Shown here: piece by piece, positions 63,923 through 64,000 of the stretch
How the letters are laid out: each line of letters begins with the position of its first letter
Position numbering within the stretch: position 1 is the first letter of the stretch
Source: Desulfobacteraceae bacterium
Lineage (GTDB): Bacteria > Desulfobacterota > Desulfobacteria > Desulfobacterales > Desulfosarcinaceae
Direction: 5' to 3'
Assembly: GCA_013003715.1 (NCBI GenBank)
Contig: JABDIN010000048.1
Span: 1 to 64,000 of the forward strand
Length of the DNA: 64,000 nucleotides
Position numbers and translations under genes: made by a program
Notes under the pieces: generated by a model
Seen by the model: the letters and a program-made list of their open reading frames with translations, nothing else
The model's database searches: none
What the model was told of the DNA's origin: nothing

Positions 63923-64000
63923 ATGGACGAGAAATACAACCCTGAACCCATTGAAGAGAAATGGCAGGCCCGCTGGGCTGAAACAAATATGTTTAAAGTG
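63923..64000 (+). CDS. leuS: Leucine-tRNA ligase, N-terminal fragment (runs off the window)
   Basis: The first 26 codons read MDEKYNPEPIEEKWQARWAE followed by TNMFKV, the usual N terminus of leucyl-tRNA synthetase. The gene continues past the window edge. ValS has a related opening, so leuS is the better but not certain call. Confidence 0.75.
   Translation, partial: MDEKYNPEPIEEKWQARWAETNMFKV

Noticed and set aside
63688-63951. 87-residue minus-strand frame overlapping the leuS start
   Set aside because: It overlaps the leuS N terminus and the palindrome cluster and has no clear start signal; kept only as a remark in the hairpin finding.
1-64000. CRISPR arrays, tRNA or rRNA genes, prophage or transposase genes
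   Set aside because: I looked through the intergenic gaps on both strands and found no regularly spaced repeats, cloverleaf patterns with a TTCRA loop, or transposase and integrase motifs.

Overview
The window looks like chromosomal DNA of a Gram-negative, motile, largely anaerobic bacterium of the Desulfobacterota type (Desulfobacterales-like). This is an inference from gene content: heptose-based LPS core genes, LL-diaminopimelate aminotransferase (DapL) instead of the succinylase lysine route, a citramalate-based isoleucine pathway, a LarE with three cysteines, RNase G, a class III ribonucleotide-reductase-like small protein, and several small Cys-rich proteins. No phage, plasmid, insertion sequence with a transposase, CRISPR array, rRNA or tRNA was seen.

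Layout. 1-11.4 kb is an LPS core/outer-core cluster: a family 9 heptosyltransferase, a nucleotide-sugar epimerase, three family 4 glycosyltransferases, an LPS-kinase-like protein, a family 2 glycosyltransferase, GalE, HldE and HldD. HldD and HldE make the ADP-heptose that the family 9 enzyme would transfer. 11.4-16.1 kb holds a chemoreceptor with a candidate sigma-28 promoter, a small Cys protein, a drug/metabolite exporter and a coiled-coil/HTH protein. 16.6-19.8 kb is a diaminopimelate/lysine block (lysA, dapL, an Lrp regulator with an Lrp-box-like site). 20.0-22.2 kb has rplM-rpsI and an M24 peptidase. 22.6-28.7 kb is a five-gene Yej-type peptide ABC importer.

28.7-43.1 kb is a mixed accessory/housekeeping stretch: a membrane protein with a histone-H1-like tail, larE, a ribbon-helix-helix protein, an unaccompanied LolC/E permease with a hydrolase, a DEAD-box helicase, thiL, a gamma-carbonic-anhydrase-like protein, a flavin split-barrel protein, a divergent ADP-ribosylglycohydrolase-like protein, a dynamin-like GTPase, an AlgH/YqgE protein, a 46-residue Cys protein, a stand-alone glycyl-radical-like domain and a flavin reductase. 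43.4-53.8 kb has pyrD and a minus-strand branched-chain amino acid operon ilvD-ilvB-ilvN-ilvC-cimA-leuA, preceded by a 32-residue Leu/Ile/Val-rich leader peptide and an attenuator terminator. 54.0-63.5 kb carries topA, dprA, secF, secD, yajC, a LysM-like membrane protein and rng; the first 26 codons of leuS close the window.

The most unusual non-coding material is a family of three related short elements (22301-22448, 31297-31474, 36412-36464) that share imperfect terminal inverted repeats and lie in 5' flanks of genes. One copy supplies the ribosome-binding site of the lolE-like gene and carries a perfect 18-bp hairpin. The same 600-bp gap that holds the smallest copy also has an exact 23-bp tandem duplication and a 32-bp inverted repeat.
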